DNA from: Poriferisodalis sp965221195
GTDB taxonomy: Bacteria > Actinomycetota > Acidimicrobiia > Acidimicrobiales > Poriferisodalaceae
DNA: 64,000 bases
Direction: 5' to 3'
NCBI GenBank assembly: GCA_965221195.1
Contig: OZ244864.1
Coordinates: forward strand, 2,108,001-2,172,000
Below are positions 1 to 8,261 of this stretch, piece by piece (the stretch's first letter is position 1; each line of letters opens with the position of its first letter). The notes under the pieces were generated by a model, which worked only from the letters and a program-made list of their open reading frames with translations, had not been told where the DNA came from and made no database searches. The position numbers and the translations under genes are program-made.

Positions 1-736
1 ACTGCTCTATGTATCCCAACGCCTCAGCAGCGTCAAAACGGTCCATGATCACAGCAGTGCCGCCCACCGCTTGGGTGCCAGTGGTGAACGACAGCGGTGC
101 TGAGTGATACAGCGGCGCGGGCGACAGATAGCGAGTGCCCTCGCCGAAACCGAAGACCCCGCCAAGGAGTGCGCCGCTGACGAGATCTGGCTCGGTGATC
201 GAAGTTCCGTCGCGGGGCCTTTTGATTCCCTTGGGACGGCCCGTCGTGCCCGAGCTGTACAGCATCGGCGCTCCGCGAGGCTGCTCTGCCAGCGGCTCAG
301 CCGGGAAAGCTGCAATGGCATCTTCGAAGGAGTCGAACCCCGCAGTTGCCTCATCGAACATCAGCCGAACAGCGCAATCGCCAATCATCGGCAACAGCTC
401 TGTCGCCATGTCGGCGACAGCAGGCGAAGCCACTACTACGTTGGCCCCACAGTCGTTCACGATGTAAGCCGCTTCTTCGGCTGTTAGGTATCGGTTGACG
501 GTGGTGAAATACAGGCCGCTGCGCATCGCCGCCCAGTAGGCATCGAAGTAGCCGATGTTGTTGTCGGAGTAGATGGCGACATGGTCACCTGGTCGGAGGC
601 CTGCGGCCCACATGAGCTGCGCGAAACGGCAACTGCGAGCCTCAAGCTGGCCGAACGTTCGCGTGTGCCCATCACGGGCCATGATCACTGCTAGACGGTC
701 GGGATCGGCGACGGAGTAAGCACCTGGATAACTCAT
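1..736 (-). CDS. Acyl-CoA synthetase / AMP-dependent ligase, N-terminal part (cut by window edge)
   Basis: The frame opens with ATG at 736 (MSYPGAYSVADPDRL) and stays open for 245 codons to the window edge, so the C-terminal half is missing. It shows the N-terminal fold of ANL-family adenylating enzymes, including the phosphate-binding P-loop YSSGTTGRPKGIKRP at about residues 171-185. This family activates a carboxylate as acyl-AMP and transfers it to CoA; the acyl substrate cannot be told from this fragment. The start lies only 19 bp downstream of the hisF stop on the same strand, so it may be transcribed as the last gene of the histidine operon, although no functional link to histidine is known. 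The family call is firm; substrate and length are unknown. Confidence 0.9.
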   Translation of the reverse strand, partial: MSYPGAYSVADPDRLAVIMARDGHTRTFGQLEARSCRFAQLMWAAGLRPGDHVAIYSDNNIGYFDAYWAAMRSGLYFTTVNRYLTAEEAAYIVNDCGANVVVASPAVADMATELLPMIGDCAVRLMFDEATAGFDSFEDAIAAFPAEPLAEQPRGAPMLYSSGTTGRPKGIKRPRDGTSITEPDLVSGALLGGVFGFGEGTRYLSPAPLYHSAPLSFTTGTQAVGGTAVIMDRFDAAEALGYIEQ

Positions 737-755
737 AACTGCGAAAACTAGCGCG

Positions 756-1544
756 TCATCCCCAACCGGACGGCGGACGGACAGCGATCCCTGCATCAAT
801 CAGCGCTCGCTTAGCGTCGGCGATGGTGTGCTCGCCGAAGTGGAAGATCGACGCGGCCAGCACCGCGTCAGCGCCTGCGATTACTGCGCCGTCTACTAGG
901 TGCTGCAGCGTGCCCACTCCCCCGCTGGCGACAACCGGGATAGAGACAGCGTCAACTACTGCTTTGGTGAGTTTGAGATCGAAACCTGCTTTGGTGCCGT
1001 CGGCATCCATAGAAGTCAACAGAATCTCACCGGCACCCAAGTCGGCTGCTTGTTTCACCCACTCCAGCGCGTCCACGCCGGTGTCCTCACGTCCGCCTTT
1101 TACATAGACGTTCCATGAGTTGGTGTGGTTCGGGGCGCTGTGGCGCATTTTTGCGTCCACCGCAACCACGACACATTGGCTGCCGAACTCTTCGGCTATC
1201 TCTTGCACCAAACGGGGTTGTGCAACTGCGGCTGAGTTCACCGAGACTTTGTCGGCACCGGCGCGTAGCAGCGAGCGGGCATCGTCAACTGTGCGGATTC
1301 CTCCGCCGATTGTGAAAGGAATGAAGACCTCCTCGGCGGCGCGACGAGCCAGATCAATGATTGTGTCACGACCGTACGCCGATGCGGTGATGTCTAAGAA
1401 GACCAGTTCGTCGGCTCCTTGGCGGTCATAGGCGGCTGCTAGCGCCACAGGGTCGCCAGCGTCGCGCAGGTCAACAAAGTTGACACCTTTCACGACCCGT
1501 CCGTCGTCCACGTCAAGACAAGGAATGACTCGTACCGTCTTCAA
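756..1544 (-). CDS. hisF: Imidazole glycerol phosphate synthase, cyclase subunit HisF
   Basis: HisF closes the imidazole ring, converting PRFAR and ammonia to imidazole-glycerol phosphate and AICAR; the ammonia comes from HisH. The 262-aa product has the (beta/alpha)8 signature CLDVDDGRVVKGVNF at its N-terminus with the first catalytic Asp, the second catalytic Asp in VVAVDAK, and the phosphate-binding loops TIGGGIR and VVASGGVG. The frame runs further upstream to 1721, but homologues begin right at KTVRVIPCLDV, so I place the start at TTG 1544, which has AGGTG about 5 nt upstream. Length fits the usual 250-258 aa. It lies 28 bp after hisA and 19 bp before the acyl-CoA synthetase. Confidence 0.96.
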   Translation of the reverse strand: MKTVRVIPCLDVDDGRVVKGVNFVDLRDAGDPVALAAAYDRQGADELVFLDITASAYGRDTIIDLARRAAEEVFIPFTIGGGIRTVDDARSLLRAGADKVSVNSAAVAQPRLVQEIAEEFGSQCVVVAVDAKMRHSAPNHTNSWNVYVKGGREDTGVDALEWVKQAADLGAGEILLTSMDADGTKAGFDLKLTKAVVDAVSIPVVASGGVGTLQHLVDGAVIAGADAVLAASIFHFGEHTIADAKRALIDAGIAVRPPSGWG

Positions 1545-1572
1545 GGTGTCACCTGTCTCCCGTTGGCGCCAG

Positions 1573-2385
1573 TCACGGTTGTGGTTTGCTGTCTGACTCG
1601 TCGGGTGCTGTGCTGCCACGCGCGACCACCACAGCCGCCGCCGGCGAGATGGCACCGTCATGGAGCGCTTTACCCACAATGGCACCGTCCAGCCTGTGCC
1701 CGTTCGCCGAACGCAAATCACGAAGATCCGCTATGTCTGCAAGACAGCCGACGCCACCGCTGGCAATAACCGACATCGCCGGTGGGCGCTGAGGTGCGTC
1801 CAGAACTTCCCGCAGGCCCGCTAGATCGCTACCGCCTCCCATGCCGTCACGGGCTATCTGAGTTACAACAACGGACTCAGCACCGCTGCCGGCCAGACTC
1901 CTGAGGGCCTCAGACAAGCTCACCCCGCTGCGATGTTTCCAGCCGCGAGTGGCTACCTCGGTACCGCGCACGTCCAACCCGACGGCGACGCGATGGCCCC
2001 CAGCGACCAGTTCGGCTAAGAGATTGGGATGCTCAATCGCGGCGGTGCCCAGTACACAGCGGGTCACGCCAGCGCCGTACAGCGTTTCGGCGTTGCGTCG
2101 GCTGCGGATACCGCCGCCGACCTGCACGGCGACACCGGTGCCCTCCACGGCAGCCACGACCGACCGGATCACCGCTTGATTCTGCGGCTGTGGCTCGCCC
2201 GAACGGGCGGCATCAAGATCTACCAAGTGAATCCAGCGGGCTCCTGCCTCCGCGAATGAGTGTGCTGTTTCGACAGGGTTGGTGTCGTAGCGCACCTCGC
2301 GGTCGTAATCGCCTTGCAGCAGGCGCACACAATGGCCATCTAGCAAATCAATGGCTGGGTATAGGTCGAAACTCACCGACTGCAC
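1573..2385 (-). CDS. hisA: ProFAR isomerase HisA
   Basis: HisA carries out the Amadori rearrangement of ProFAR to PRFAR in histidine synthesis. The 270-aa product is a (beta/alpha)8 barrel with YPAIDLLDGHCVRLLQGDY at the N-terminus, the VGGGIRS phosphate loop, VGLDVRG carrying the second catalytic Asp, and VIASGGVG near the C-terminus. Its first 13 nt overlap the end of hisH, so the two are probably translationally coupled. Actinobacteria often use a dual HisA/TrpF enzyme (PriA) here. The VQVGGGIRS loop reads more like a dedicated HisA, but sequence alone does not settle that. The last 15 residues are polar and look dispensable. Confidence 0.95.
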   Translation of the reverse strand: MQSVSFDLYPAIDLLDGHCVRLLQGDYDREVRYDTNPVETAHSFAEAGARWIHLVDLDAARSGEPQPQNQAVIRSVVAAVEGTGVAVQVGGGIRSRRNAETLYGAGVTRCVLGTAAIEHPNLLAELVAGGHRVAVGLDVRGTEVATRGWKHRSGVSLSEALRSLAGSGAESVVVTQIARDGMGGGSDLAGLREVLDAPQRPPAMSVIASGGVGCLADIADLRDLRSANGHRLDGAIVGKALHDGAISPAAAVVVARGSTAPDESDSKPQP

Positions 2386-3023
2386 CGATCTGCTGTTACT
2401 GCCGCCAAGAAATTCTGCGCCAAACGCTTGCCCGCGTCTCCAGATTTCTCAGGGTGGAACTGTGTGGCCCACAGCCGACCTCGCTGGGTGACGGCGGTGA
2501 TCGGCGTCGGGTAGTCGCAGGTCGCAACGACTAGTTCGTCGTCCGTTACCGGCGCGTAGCTGTGGACGAAGTACATCCAAGCACCATCGGAGAGGCCCGC
2601 TAGCAGCGGACAGTCCGGTTGACGCACATCAAGGCGATTCCACTGCATTTGCGGCCGCACCACTCCATCTGCCAAGAGCTGAACTGTGCCGGGCATCACG
2701 CCAAGACCTGCGACACCGGGAGCTTCCTCGGAAGTCTCAAACAACATCTGCATGCCGACGCAGATACCTAGGAATGGTCGCCCCTCTGCCACGGCTTCCA
2801 GCGTCGGCTCTTCAAGACCTGTGGCGCGCAGCTGCTGCATGCATGTACCGAAGTGTCCGACACCGGGCAGCACCACGCCGTCTGCGTCGCTGATAAGCCC
2901 GACATCTGCAGTCAGTCGGGCATCGGCACCTACACGCTCAAGCGCTTTTTGAGCCGAGCGCAAATTGCCGATGCCATAGTCGAGCACGGCTACTAGCGGA
3001 CGTTCAACCACGAGTGCCCCCAC
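2373..3023 (-). CDS. hisH: Imidazole glycerol phosphate synthase, glutaminase subunit HisH
   Basis: HisH is a class I glutamine amidotransferase that supplies ammonia to HisF. The 216-aa product shows VAVLDYGIGNLRS, the nucleophile elbow GICVGMQMLF with the catalytic Cys, and the His-Glu pair in QFHPEKSG. Two in-frame GTG starts are possible: 3023, and 3011, which has a G-rich Shine-Dalgarno-like stretch better spaced upstream. Family members start close to the second. The first 14 or so codons form part of a 79-bp unit that is repeated head-to-tail upstream, so out-of-frame copies of this start precede the real one. The gene overlaps hisA by 13 bp. Confidence 0.95.
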   Translation of the reverse strand: MGALVVERPLVAVLDYGIGNLRSAQKALERVGADARLTADVGLISDADGVVLPGVGHFGTCMQQLRATGLEEPTLEAVAEGRPFLGICVGMQMLFETSEEAPGVAGLGVMPGTVQLLADGVVRPQMQWNRLDVRQPDCPLLAGLSDGAWMYFVHSYAPVTDDELVVATCDYPTPITAVTQRGRLWATQFHPEKSGDAGKRLAQNFLAAVTADRCSR

Positions 3024-3284
3024 CCCTCACCCAAAACCGTGCTCGCCCCACAACACAGCCGAGCACGGCTACTAGCGGACGTTCAACCACGAGTGCCCCC
3101 ACCCCTCACCCAAAACCGTGCTCGCCCCACAACACAGCCGAGCACGGCTACTAGCGGACGTTCAACCACGAGTGCCCCCACCCCTCACCCAAAACCGTGC
3201 TCGCCCCACAACACAGCCGAGCACGGCTACTAGCGGACGTTCAACCACGAGTACCCCCACCCCTCACCTGACGCCGTGCTCGGG
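2981..3284. repeat. 79-bp tandem repeat, four copies, spanning the hisH start and the hisB-hisH gap
   Basis: Copies begin at 2981, 3060, 3139 and 3218. The first three are identical over 79 bp; the fourth is identical for about 50 bp apart from one base, then diverges and ends at the hisB stop codon. Copy 1 includes the true hisH start codons. Each junction holds a perfect 9-bp inverted repeat (CCGTGCTCG, 14-nt loop, CGAGCACGG) at 3037-3068, 3116-3147 and 3195-3226. Because 79 is not a multiple of 3, the copied GTG starts open 32-codon decoy frames. The one starting at 3102 stops at 3004-3006, just inside hisH. The array may affect hisH expression by hairpins or by termination-reinitiation; this is inferred, not shown. 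Confidence 0.95.
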
Positions 3285-3878
3285 TCACAAGATGCCCTTG
3301 GTGGAGGGCAGCACATCGTCAGCGATGCGGATGGCGTCGTAGAACGACCGCGCTGCGCCTTTGAAGCTGGCTTCAATGATGTGGTGAGTGTTACGACCTC
3401 GCAGCATCACCAAGTGCAAGGTGATGTTTGCCGACGTCACTAGGCCTCGCCAGAACTCCTCGCATAGCTGTGGGTCGAACGGTGGATCGCCCAAGATTTT
3501 TTCGCCCGGCGGTTCAATTTCGTAGTGCAGGAAAGGCCGACCTGACAGGTCCAGCACGACCTCAACGGCCGCTTCGTCAAGCGGCACGACATATGAGGCA
3601 AAGCGACGCACGCCAGCTTTGTCACCCCATGCTTGCCGCAGCGCCTCGCCGAGCGCAATGCCGGTGTCTTCTACCGTGTGATGGGCATCGATCTCAAGAT
3701 CACCGATGGCTTGCAACTGCAAATCGAAGCGGGCGTGCTTGGCTAGCTGGGCGAGCATGTGGTCGAAAAAAGGCAGACCGGTTGAGATGTTGTTGCTGCC
3801 GCTGCCGTCAAGGTTCAGCGTCAGATTGATCTGTGTCTCTGCGGTATTGCGCTGCACAGTGGCGGTGCGAGCAGTCAT
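3285..3878 (-). CDS. hisB: Imidazoleglycerol-phosphate dehydratase HisB
   Basis: HisB is the metal-dependent dehydratase that makes imidazole-acetol phosphate. The 197-aa product carries the metal-binding motifs DHMLAQLAKH, DAHHTVEDTGIALG and NTHHIIEASFKG, and has the normal monofunctional length, with no fused phosphatase. The frame extends to a TTG at 3893, but ATG 3878 has GAAAGAG at proper spacing and matches the family start, so I use that. About 100 bp separate it from hisC. Downstream, 261 bp of tandem repeat separate it from hisH, which is unusual in an otherwise tightly packed operon. Confidence 0.95.
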   Translation of the reverse strand: MTARTATVQRNTAETQINLTLNLDGSGSNNISTGLPFFDHMLAQLAKHARFDLQLQAIGDLEIDAHHTVEDTGIALGEALRQAWGDKAGVRRFASYVVPLDEAAVEVVLDLSGRPFLHYEIEPPGEKILGDPPFDPQLCEEFWRGLVTSANITLHLVMLRGRNTHHIIEASFKGAARSFYDAIRIADDVLPSTKGIL

Positions 3879-3979
3879 GGCGCACTCTTTCAAAGGATTC
3901 GTTTTGGCCTAGTTAGCTTGGGGCCTTCAAGGTTGTTTCGCACCTCGGTGGGCCTTGTCTGCCTTATCTATGCGATCAT

Positions 3980-5053
3980 TCACGCGATTGCCTCAGACAG
4001 CGCCTCTAGGAAGCGATCATTTTCCTGCGGGGTGCCAACGGTGACTCGCAGGCAATCGGTGAGCCGTGGCCAGCTTGAACAATTCCGCACAAGCACCGAT
4101 CGGTCTAGGAGTGCCTGCCAGATGTCACTGCCACTGCGCCCGCTTGGTGCGGTGCAGAACAGGACGAAGTTGGATTGGGAGGGCCAGATGCGTAGGCCCA
4201 GCCGATGCAGGTGTTCCTCTATCCGTTTTCTCTCTGAGACAACAGCCGAGACTCGTTGTTCCATCTGGTCAGCGAAACGCAGCGCCACTCGTCCGGCGAC
4301 TTGTTTGAACGTGTCGAGGTGGTAAGGCAGCACCACCTTTTCGAACTCTGCGGCCATACCTGCTGGAACGATGGCGTAGCCAAGACGGGCACCTGCCATC
4401 GCCCATGTTTTGGAGTAGGTGCGCGTGACCACGAGGTTGTCCGGGCCACCGGTGGTGTCGCAGAGATCTATTGCGCTCCAGTCGGCGAACTGCCCGTACG
4501 CCTCATCGACCACCACCACACCGGGTGCTACTTGTAACGCCCGTTTGAGCACTTCGGGCCGTTCTGCTGTGCCGGTGGGGTTGTTGGGCGAACACAAGAA
4601 CACGATCGATGGCTCGTAGCAGCCGATGACACGTTCCAGCTCAGACATCTCGATGCTGCCGTCGGCTAGACGTTCGCCCTCAACGATGTTGCTCTGTGTG
4701 CTGCGCGCAATCTGTCCGTACATCGCATAGGTGGGCTCGAAAGTGACGACGTTGCGGCCCGCTCCCCCGTACGTCAAACAGAGCGTCTGTAGTACCTCAT
4801 TGGAGCCGTTGGCTACGAATATCCGTTCAGGATCGAGGTCGTGCAGCGCCGCTAGGTCGGCTCGCAACTTGGTAGCCGTACGGTCGGGATAGCGGTGCCA
4901 ATCAACACTGCGAAGCTCAGCGGCGAGCGCCTCAACAAACTCCGGCGGTGGCCCAACCGCTGCCTCATTGGTATTGAGACGCACTTGCACGTCGATCTGC
5001 GGCGAGTGGTAACCATCAAGCAGGCGAAGGTCATCCCGCACTGCGGGTTTCAT
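3980..5053 (-). CDS. hisC: Histidinol-phosphate aminotransferase HisC
   Basis: HisC is a PLP-dependent class I/II aminotransferase that converts imidazole-acetol phosphate and glutamate to histidinol phosphate. The 357-aa product has the N-terminal RLNTNEA motif, CSPNNPTG, the internal aldimine Lys in TYSKTWAMAGARLGY, and the closing arginine region LRVTVGTPQEND. The ORF can be read from 5113, but the ATG at 5053 overlaps the hisD stop as ATGA and starts where homologues do (MKPAVRDDLRLLDGYH), indicating translational coupling to hisD. A close relative such as an aromatic aminotransferase is possible on sequence, but the operon position supports HisC. Confidence 0.94.
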   Translation of the reverse strand: MKPAVRDDLRLLDGYHSPQIDVQVRLNTNEAAVGPPPEFVEALAAELRSVDWHRYPDRTATKLRADLAALHDLDPERIFVANGSNEVLQTLCLTYGGAGRNVVTFEPTYAMYGQIARSTQSNIVEGERLADGSIEMSELERVIGCYEPSIVFLCSPNNPTGTAERPEVLKRALQVAPGVVVVDEAYGQFADWSAIDLCDTTGGPDNLVVTRTYSKTWAMAGARLGYAIVPAGMAAEFEKVVLPYHLDTFKQVAGRVALRFADQMEQRVSAVVSERKRIEEHLHRLGLRIWPSQSNFVLFCTAPSGRSGSDIWQALLDRSVLVRNCSSWPRLTDCLRVTVGTPQENDRFLEALSEAIA

Positions 5054-6366
5054 GGCCGTACCCCAGATGTTGCCCATTCCTTGCGACGCGATACCGACAC
5101 GGCGTGCGCCCATAGTCCTTCCGCTTCGGCGAGTTCAGCCACCGCTGGTGCCAGCAGATCGAAACCAGCTTCAGTGACATCGATTACATGCATCCGCTTG
5201 GCGAAGTCGCCGGTTGTCAGTACGCCAGCAAAGCGAGCTGTGCCAGCGGTGGGTAGCACATGCGACGGTCCTGCCACATAGTCGCCGATGGATGCTGGAG
5301 CCCACGGACCAATGAAGACCGCGCCGGCGTGACGAAGGCTGTCAAGGAGTCCGGACGCGTTTTCGCACATGAGCTGGAGATGCTCGGGTGCTATGAAGTT
5401 GGCAACTTCAGCCGCCTGCTGGGGTCCGTCAACCAAGCACACAAAACCCTCAGTGTTGAGTGTGGCGAGTGTTTCTTGGCGACGGGGAGACAACTCGACG
5501 ATTTCGTTGATTGCGTCGCATACTGCGTCGGCGCATGTGTCGTCCCAAGTGACGAGCCAGGCGCGCCCGCCAGGACCGTGCTCGGCTTGCAGCACTACAT
5601 CGGTCGCCGCTGCTGTTGCTGGACAGGTCGCGTCGGCGATCACCACAATCTCAGACGGCCCTGCGAACGCTGCGGCGATGCCTACGTCGCCGGCAACAAG
5701 CTGCTTGGCGGTAGCAACCCAAGCGTTGCCTGGTCCGGCCACCACGTCGACTGGCCTGATTGTCTCGGTGCCGTAAGCAAGAGCTGCAACGGCTTGCACA
5801 CCGCCCACCCGATGCACTTCGGTTACGCCGCACAAATGGGCTGCTGCCAGTACGGTCACCGGCAGGTTGCCGTCAAGTCCGGGCGGCGAGCACAGCACGA
5901 TGTCATCCACGCCTGCGGCCCGTGCCACCGGCACGGTCATGAGAACTGTGGACGGGTAGGCAGCCAAGCCGCCGGGCACGTATATGCCTGCCCGGTCAAC
6001 GGGTTGGTCAATCGAGCAGATAGTCACTCCTGCGCGTTCATAGGTGTGGCCGTCGATGGCTTCGGCTCGGTGAAAGTCGGAAACTCGCCGGTGCGCTACT
6101 TCCATGGCAGAACGCAAGCCGGGCTGCAAGCTGTCCCAAGCAGCGGCGAGTTCTTCGGGTGGAACCAGTGTTGAGGCCAAGTCAACGCCATCGAAGCGTG
6201 CCGTCAGCTCACGAACAGCTGCGTCACCGCCGCTGCGTACCGCAGTAATCAGCTCGTGAACTGCCTCAATCGGCACGGCATCACTTGCTTGAGGGCGCGG
6301 CAGCAAATCGGCGAGTTCGCCTTCAGTTTTCTTGCCTTGGTCTCTCAGGTCCAATCGTTTCAGCAC
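5050..6366 (-). CDS. hisD: Histidinol dehydrogenase HisD
   Basis: HisD is the Zn- and NAD-dependent enzyme that oxidises histidinol to histidine in two steps. The 438-aa product shows DRAGIYVPGG, the Gln-His zinc ligands in QAEHGPGG, and APEHLQLM. It is the first gene of the operon. Homologues begin with a stretch like VLKRLDLRDQ, so I place the start at GTG 6366; a GTG at 6399 in the same frame is the alternative, and neither has a good Shine-Dalgarno sequence. hisG, hisE and hisI are not in the window, so the pathway must be completed elsewhere. Confidence 0.95.
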   Translation of the reverse strand: MLKRLDLRDQGKKTEGELADLLPRPQASDAVPIEAVHELITAVRSGGDAAVRELTARFDGVDLASTLVPPEELAAAWDSLQPGLRSAMEVAHRRVSDFHRAEAIDGHTYERAGVTICSIDQPVDRAGIYVPGGLAAYPSTVLMTVPVARAAGVDDIVLCSPPGLDGNLPVTVLAAAHLCGVTEVHRVGGVQAVAALAYGTETIRPVDVVAGPGNAWVATAKQLVAGDVGIAAAFAGPSEIVVIADATCPATAAATDVVLQAEHGPGGRAWLVTWDDTCADAVCDAINEIVELSPRRQETLATLNTEGFVCLVDGPQQAAEVANFIAPEHLQLMCENASGLLDSLRHAGAVFIGPWAPASIGDYVAGPSHVLPTAGTARFAGVLTTGDFAKRMHVIDVTEAGFDLLAPAVAELAEAEGLWAHAVSVSRRKEWATSGVRP

Positions 6367-6430
6367 CGCGCCGAGGGTACCTGCGCTCCTAGGGGCCACT
6401 GCTGCGCTCTGCTGGGCTGTTTGCGCTTTG

Positions 6431-6491
6431 CTGTGCTGTTTGGGGTTGGCTATTTGGTCTGTGCTATTTGGTCTGTGCTGTTTGGGGTTGG
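6431..6491. repeat. Short direct repeats upstream of hisD
   Basis: In the region upstream of the histidine operon, a 19-bp unit (CTGTGCTGTTTGGGGTTGG) occurs at 6431-6449 and 6473-6491. A 14-bp unit (TATTTGGTCTGTGC) is tandemly doubled between them at 6451-6464 and 6465-6478. The stretch is G/T-rich on the plus strand. It lies where the 5' leader of the his operon would be; no histidine-rich leader peptide or T-box-like structure is apparent to me. No convincing promoter could be assigned. Confidence 0.75.
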
Positions 6492-6594
6492 GCTGTTTCG
6501 GTTGGGCTGCTTGGGTTGGCGGACGGTGTTCGGCGCTGTTACAAGAAAAACAATACGCTAGCCATATTGTGGATAGTTGATTAGTCTTTTATGT

Positions 6595-6995
6595 ATGACT
6601 TATCTGCGGTGTCATCTCGATGAGCGTCTGACCCGCTTGTTGAGCGTTCATCCGTCGTGCTTGGTTGAGGGCATCCGTGGTGTCGGCAAGACCTCAAGCG
6701 CGCAGCGCCTTGCCGCATCGACACTGCGCCTTGACGATCCGCCAGTCGCCGCAACAGTGGCCGCCGATCCTGCGGCTGCGTTCGACGCGTTGGCGACGCC
6801 AGTGCTTATCGATGAGTGGCAGCGCGCAGCGACCGTGTGGGACGCAGTGCGCCGCTCCATTGATGACGACCGTACGCCGGGGCGCTTTATTTTGAGCGGG
6901 TCATCGCGAACGATCCTAGCCACCGATGTGCGTACCGGCGCCGGTCGCATCTTGCCGACCGTATTGCCGCAGTCCCGCTCGCCGTCCTCGTCTGA
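6595..6995 (+). pseudogene. Internally deleted AAA_14/DUF4143-type ATPase
   Basis: The frame starts at ATG 6595 (MTYLRCHLDERLTRLL) and encodes a Walker A motif GIRGVGKTSSA and a Walker B-like VLIDEWQ, then SGSSR and the RTGAG motif typical of DUF4143-associated ATPases. The family match is then lost. Immediately after, in another frame, ADRIAAVPLAVLV-stop (ending 6993-6995) resembles the extreme C-terminus of the same family. So the middle and the DUF4143 domain appear to have been lost by an internal deletion that also shifted the frame. The original frame runs on to 7050 with unrelated residues. Intact members are about 400 aa; this remnant is non-functional or encodes only a truncated ATPase. 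The C-terminal match is from memory of the family. Confidence 0.7.
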
Positions 6996-7091
6996 GGGCC
7001 TACTGCCACCACTATTGAGGGATTCCACAACCAGCCAGAAGACTTGCTAGGTCTTTCCCCCTACTTAGGCGACGCCGCCGAAACGCATCGG

Positions 7092-7829
7092 CTACGACTG
7101 CACAACGGGCTGAACGTCGGTGCCAGTGGCAGTCTCGACACGAGCTAGGCGCGTGTCGATCTGATCTAGACGCGTCTCAACACGATCTAGGCGCGTGTCG
7201 ACCTGATCTAGACGCGTCTCAACACGATCTAGGCGCGTGTCGACCTGATCTAGACGCGTCTCAACACGATCTAGGCGCGTGTCGACCTGATCTAGGCGCG
7301 TGTCGACCTGATCTAGGCGCGTGTCGATCTGATCTAGACGCGTCTCTATGCGGACCAGCCGGTCGGCATGATCAAGCAGAGTCGCATCGATCTGTTCGAG
7401 CCGGTCGGCATGATCAAGCAGAGTCGCATTGATCTGTTCGAGTTGCTCATCGATCCCGGCGAGTCGCGCTTCGGTCTGCGCAAACCGCGCGTCCATCTGT
7501 GCAAACCGCTCATCAACCCGCGCGAACTGCTCCCCGAATCGCGCATCGATCTGTCGAATGTCGTCTCGCAGCGTGTCGAATCCCAGCGCCGCAAGGCCGA
7601 ATACGCCAGCGATCAGCGTTGCGATCGCCGTGCTCAGCACGGGCACCAGCAACGAGCGTCGCACAGCCGCAGCAGTCGGGTGCTGCACAGACTGTTGACT
7701 AAGCGGGTCGTTGGCTGTTTCTTGACTGGCTGTTTCTTGACTGGCTGTTTCGTGACTTGATGGGGCTTCAGCGCTGTCCGGCACAGCCGGGCTGCCACGG
7801 TCATCAGTCACAGAGTCAATGGTACTCAC
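7092..7829 (-). CDS. Membrane-anchored coiled-coil protein with heptad-repeat tail
   Basis: The 245-aa product has a polar N-terminus with a short SQETA-type repeat, one hydrophobic segment of about 25 residues around residues 60-85, and then about 155 residues of near-perfect heptads (LDQVDTRLDRVETR) that should form a long parallel coiled coil. The coding DNA of the tail is a tandem array with 21/42-bp periodicity (about 7132-7345). I chose GTG 7829 because GGGAG lies 5 nt upstream; the frame extends to a GTG at 7853. The architecture resembles DUF1640/apolipoprotein-like one-TM coiled-coil proteins. No catalytic domain is visible and the function is unknown. The repeat number probably varies between strains. 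Confidence 0.75.
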   Translation of the reverse strand: MSTIDSVTDDRGSPAVPDSAEAPSSHETASQETASQETANDPLSQQSVQHPTAAAVRRSLLVPVLSTAIATLIAGVFGLAALGFDTLRDDIRQIDARFGEQFARVDERFAQMDARFAQTEARLAGIDEQLEQINATLLDHADRLEQIDATLLDHADRLVRIETRLDQIDTRLDQVDTRLDQVDTRLDRVETRLDQVDTRLDRVETRLDQVDTRLDRVETRLDQIDTRLARVETATGTDVQPVVQS

Positions 7830-8029
7830 GGTATCTCCCGGCGTTCCGCCCACTCATCTAGGCGCTGTTGCCAACGTACGCACCAAGCCGTACTCCGACC
7901 AAATCATTTTCGCGAGCACCCCAACGAGCGCTGCAACGCATCTGCGAGGCCAGACTGCATCAAGGAGCCAGACAGCATCGAGGAGTGAGTGATCGGTGAG
8001 TGCGTGGCCAGTGGGTAACGTGCCGCTTG

Positions 8030-8218
8030 ATGATCAGCACAGCCGAGCTGTCGTCCATCGAGACAGCCATAGGAGAACTGGGCGCTCGCGTCTCACAGGC
8101 GGCCGACGAACTACTGGGCACGCCGCACGAAAATGTCGGCGTTGAGCTCTATGAGGTAGAGCGCTCTTTGCGCATGGCCCGGCGTCGTCTCGCTCAAGCC
8201 ACCGACGCGCTGTGCTGA
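8030..8218 (+). CDS. Small helical protein of unknown function
   Basis: ATG 8030 opens a 62-aa frame (MISTAELSSIETAIGELGAR) with an amphipathic, Ala/Glu/Arg-rich pattern that predicts two helices and no membrane segment. Codon choice resembles the neighbouring real genes. It stands alone, convergent with nth, downstream of about 175 bp in which I see no other gene. I do not recognise a family. The upstream Shine-Dalgarno is weak, so the start and the gene itself are moderately supported. Confidence 0.5.
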   Translation: MISTAELSSIETAIGELGARVSQAADELLGTPHENVGVELYEVERSLRMARRRLAQATDALC

Positions 8219-8261
8219 GCTGACCAGCCGTATTGACCGACTGCGCTGAGAGGCTGCGCTC

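Noticed and set aside
1573..2385. HisA as the dual-function PriA of actinobacteria
   Set aside because: The VQVGGGIRS loop and overall pattern look like ordinary HisA; without an alignment or knowledge of trpF elsewhere the dual role cannot be supported.
2981..3284. The 79-bp array as a CRISPR
   Set aside because: Copies are directly abutting with no unique spacers, and the unit contains coding sequence of hisH.
5260..6174. A 304-codon plus-strand frame opposite hisD
   Set aside because: Antisense shadow of a well-supported gene; the composition is Cys/Gly/His-rich and unlike any protein family.
6400..6594. A histidine leader peptide or T-box controlling the his operon
   Set aside because: No run of His codons, terminator/antiterminator pair or T-box motif is visible; only short direct repeats.
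7132..7345. The regularly spaced repeats as a CRISPR or an iteron origin
   Set aside because: They encode an in-frame heptad coiled coil with no variable spacers and no replication gene nearby.
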